DNA of 64,000 nucleotides from contig QKYT01000583.1 of assembly GCA_003550305.1 (NCBI GenBank), forward strand, positions 1-64,000, read 5' to 3'. The notes under the pieces are model-generated. The model was not told where the DNA came from and searched no databases. It saw only the letters and a program-made list of their open reading frames with translations. This DNA is from Glomus cerebriforme (taxonomy: Eukaryota; Glomeromycota; Glomeromycetes; Glomerales; Glomeraceae). The position numbers were made by a program, and so were the translations under genes. Position 1 is the first letter of the stretch, and the number at the start of each line of letters is the position of its first letter. This document shows positions 63,143-64,000 of the stretch, piece by piece.

Positions 63143-64000
63143 AGGATAATTAACAACTCGCTCTTTCATTATGCACAAATATGTCATTTATAAGATTATG
63201 AGAATTTTTATAAGATTTTTTTAAGTTATAAAGTAATTATATCAAATTCTTTATATATATGATATTTAAATTAAAAATTTAAAAAAAAATAATATATATG
63301 TTTAATTTCAAATATTATTTCGTCTTATAATAAAATGGGTGGATAAATATATAAATTTCCTTTGCAAATCCTAAACTAAATTAATAAAATAATTCTATAA
63401 AATTTGTATTTCCTTAAACTAAATTTTTTTGTCACCTTTAATAAATTTAATAAAGTTTTTCATAAATAAAAGTATGAAATTTTTCAATTTTTCAAAAAAA
63501 AAAATAAAAATATAAAAATATAAATATGATTTTAGAAAGTATAAATACTTTTATTTTATTTAGTGATAAATGAATGTTGACGATTACATTATACAACCTT
63601 TTTTTGGTTTTGATAAACATATTTTGAACCAAATATCATTATTATAATAATAACTTTCACCATCAATTAAAATTGAACTTTTGTCTCGGAGATAATTTAT
63701 ATTCTAAAAAAAGGTCCGTAAATTATTATATAAAAAAATAAATTGTTTAAAAATTGTTATTATCGTTGCATTTATCCCATTTTACAATGAAGGGTTCATT
63801 TACTCCATTACTTCCATTTTAGGTTATAATCACGTTCGTCCTTGACTTCCATCTCTCACCCAAATTGATAATATTAATTTAAAATTCTACAATGATGTTT
63901 ACTTACCTGAACAACAAAATTCTATTCTTTACATAATCGTCTCCTAAATAATAAAAAATTTTTTATAAATAAACAGAATTTATGAATCAAGAACATCTGC
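63143..64000. repeat. 3' flank of gene F, partly duplicated from E; right edge
   Basis: 63143-63495 matches the 3' flank of gene E. The remainder to the window edge is AT-rich. One short plus-strand frame near 63876-63947 (FYNDVYLPEQQNSILYIIVS) is protein-like but ends at a stop and has no partner; I do not call it a gene. Confidence 0.5.

Noticed and set aside
1..64000. tRNA, rRNA or CRISPR loci
   Set aside because: I looked for tRNA T-loop consensus (GGTTCRA), rRNA-like GC blocks and regular spacer arrays and found none. The repeats present are inverted or dispersed, and the organism is eukaryotic.

Overview
The window looks like nuclear DNA of an early-diverging fungus, most likely an arbuscular mycorrhizal species of the Rhizophagus type. 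The reasons are very strong AT bias with long homopolymers, one conserved gene split into many small exons by short AT-rich GTAAG-type introns, wide gene-poor stretches with small inverted-repeat elements, and a local family of small lineage-specific proteins. The species is inferred; no marker gene settles it.

Layout. 1-5597 (minus): 5' part of a Sec7-domain ARF exchange factor of the Gea/GBF1 family, 22 exons visible, running off the left edge. 6676-8650 (plus): remains of an unidentified multi-exon gene. 12.6 kb: first member (A) of a small-protein family. 13.7-14.2 kb: an element with inverted ends and a GC-rich core. 20.5-24.5 kb: a diverged direct duplication of about 2 kb. 28.7-29.1 kb: short coding pieces. 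29.3-29.6 kb: a tandem repeat. 30.5-32.0 kb (minus): a plant-type flotillin with an in-frame stop and a late frameshift. 32.1-32.4 kb: an inverted-repeat element in its upstream region. 35.9 kb: family member B. 39.2-41.1 kb: three inverted-repeat elements. 42.7-43.6 kb (minus): a three-exon multi-pass membrane protein. 48.2-63.1 kb: family members C, D, E and F, with a decayed gene at 51.2-51.8 kb and a Tc1/mariner element of 1223 bp at 59.4-60.6 kb between them.

The main discovery candidate is the A-F family: six intronless genes, all on the plus strand, closer together toward the right edge. They share an N-terminal Tyr/Cys motif, a central segment resembling the second half of an HMG box (W-x-x-x-L-T-x-S-x-K-x-x-F-x-x-LA) and a C-terminal NGT-x-F-Y-G signature. 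A and B have lost the centre, and E lost its tail by a frameshift. E and F also share their 3' flank, so they come from a segmental duplication. The family's role is unknown.

Genome-scale signals include about twenty CACGTG sites, more than ten T(n)A(n) palindromes, frequent TACTGTA/TACAGTA words and a 31-bp perfect inverted repeat at 61.5 kb. The two conserved genes act in membrane traffic (ARF activation at the Golgi) and membrane scaffolding (flotillin). They are separated by gene-poor DNA and are not an operon or cluster.
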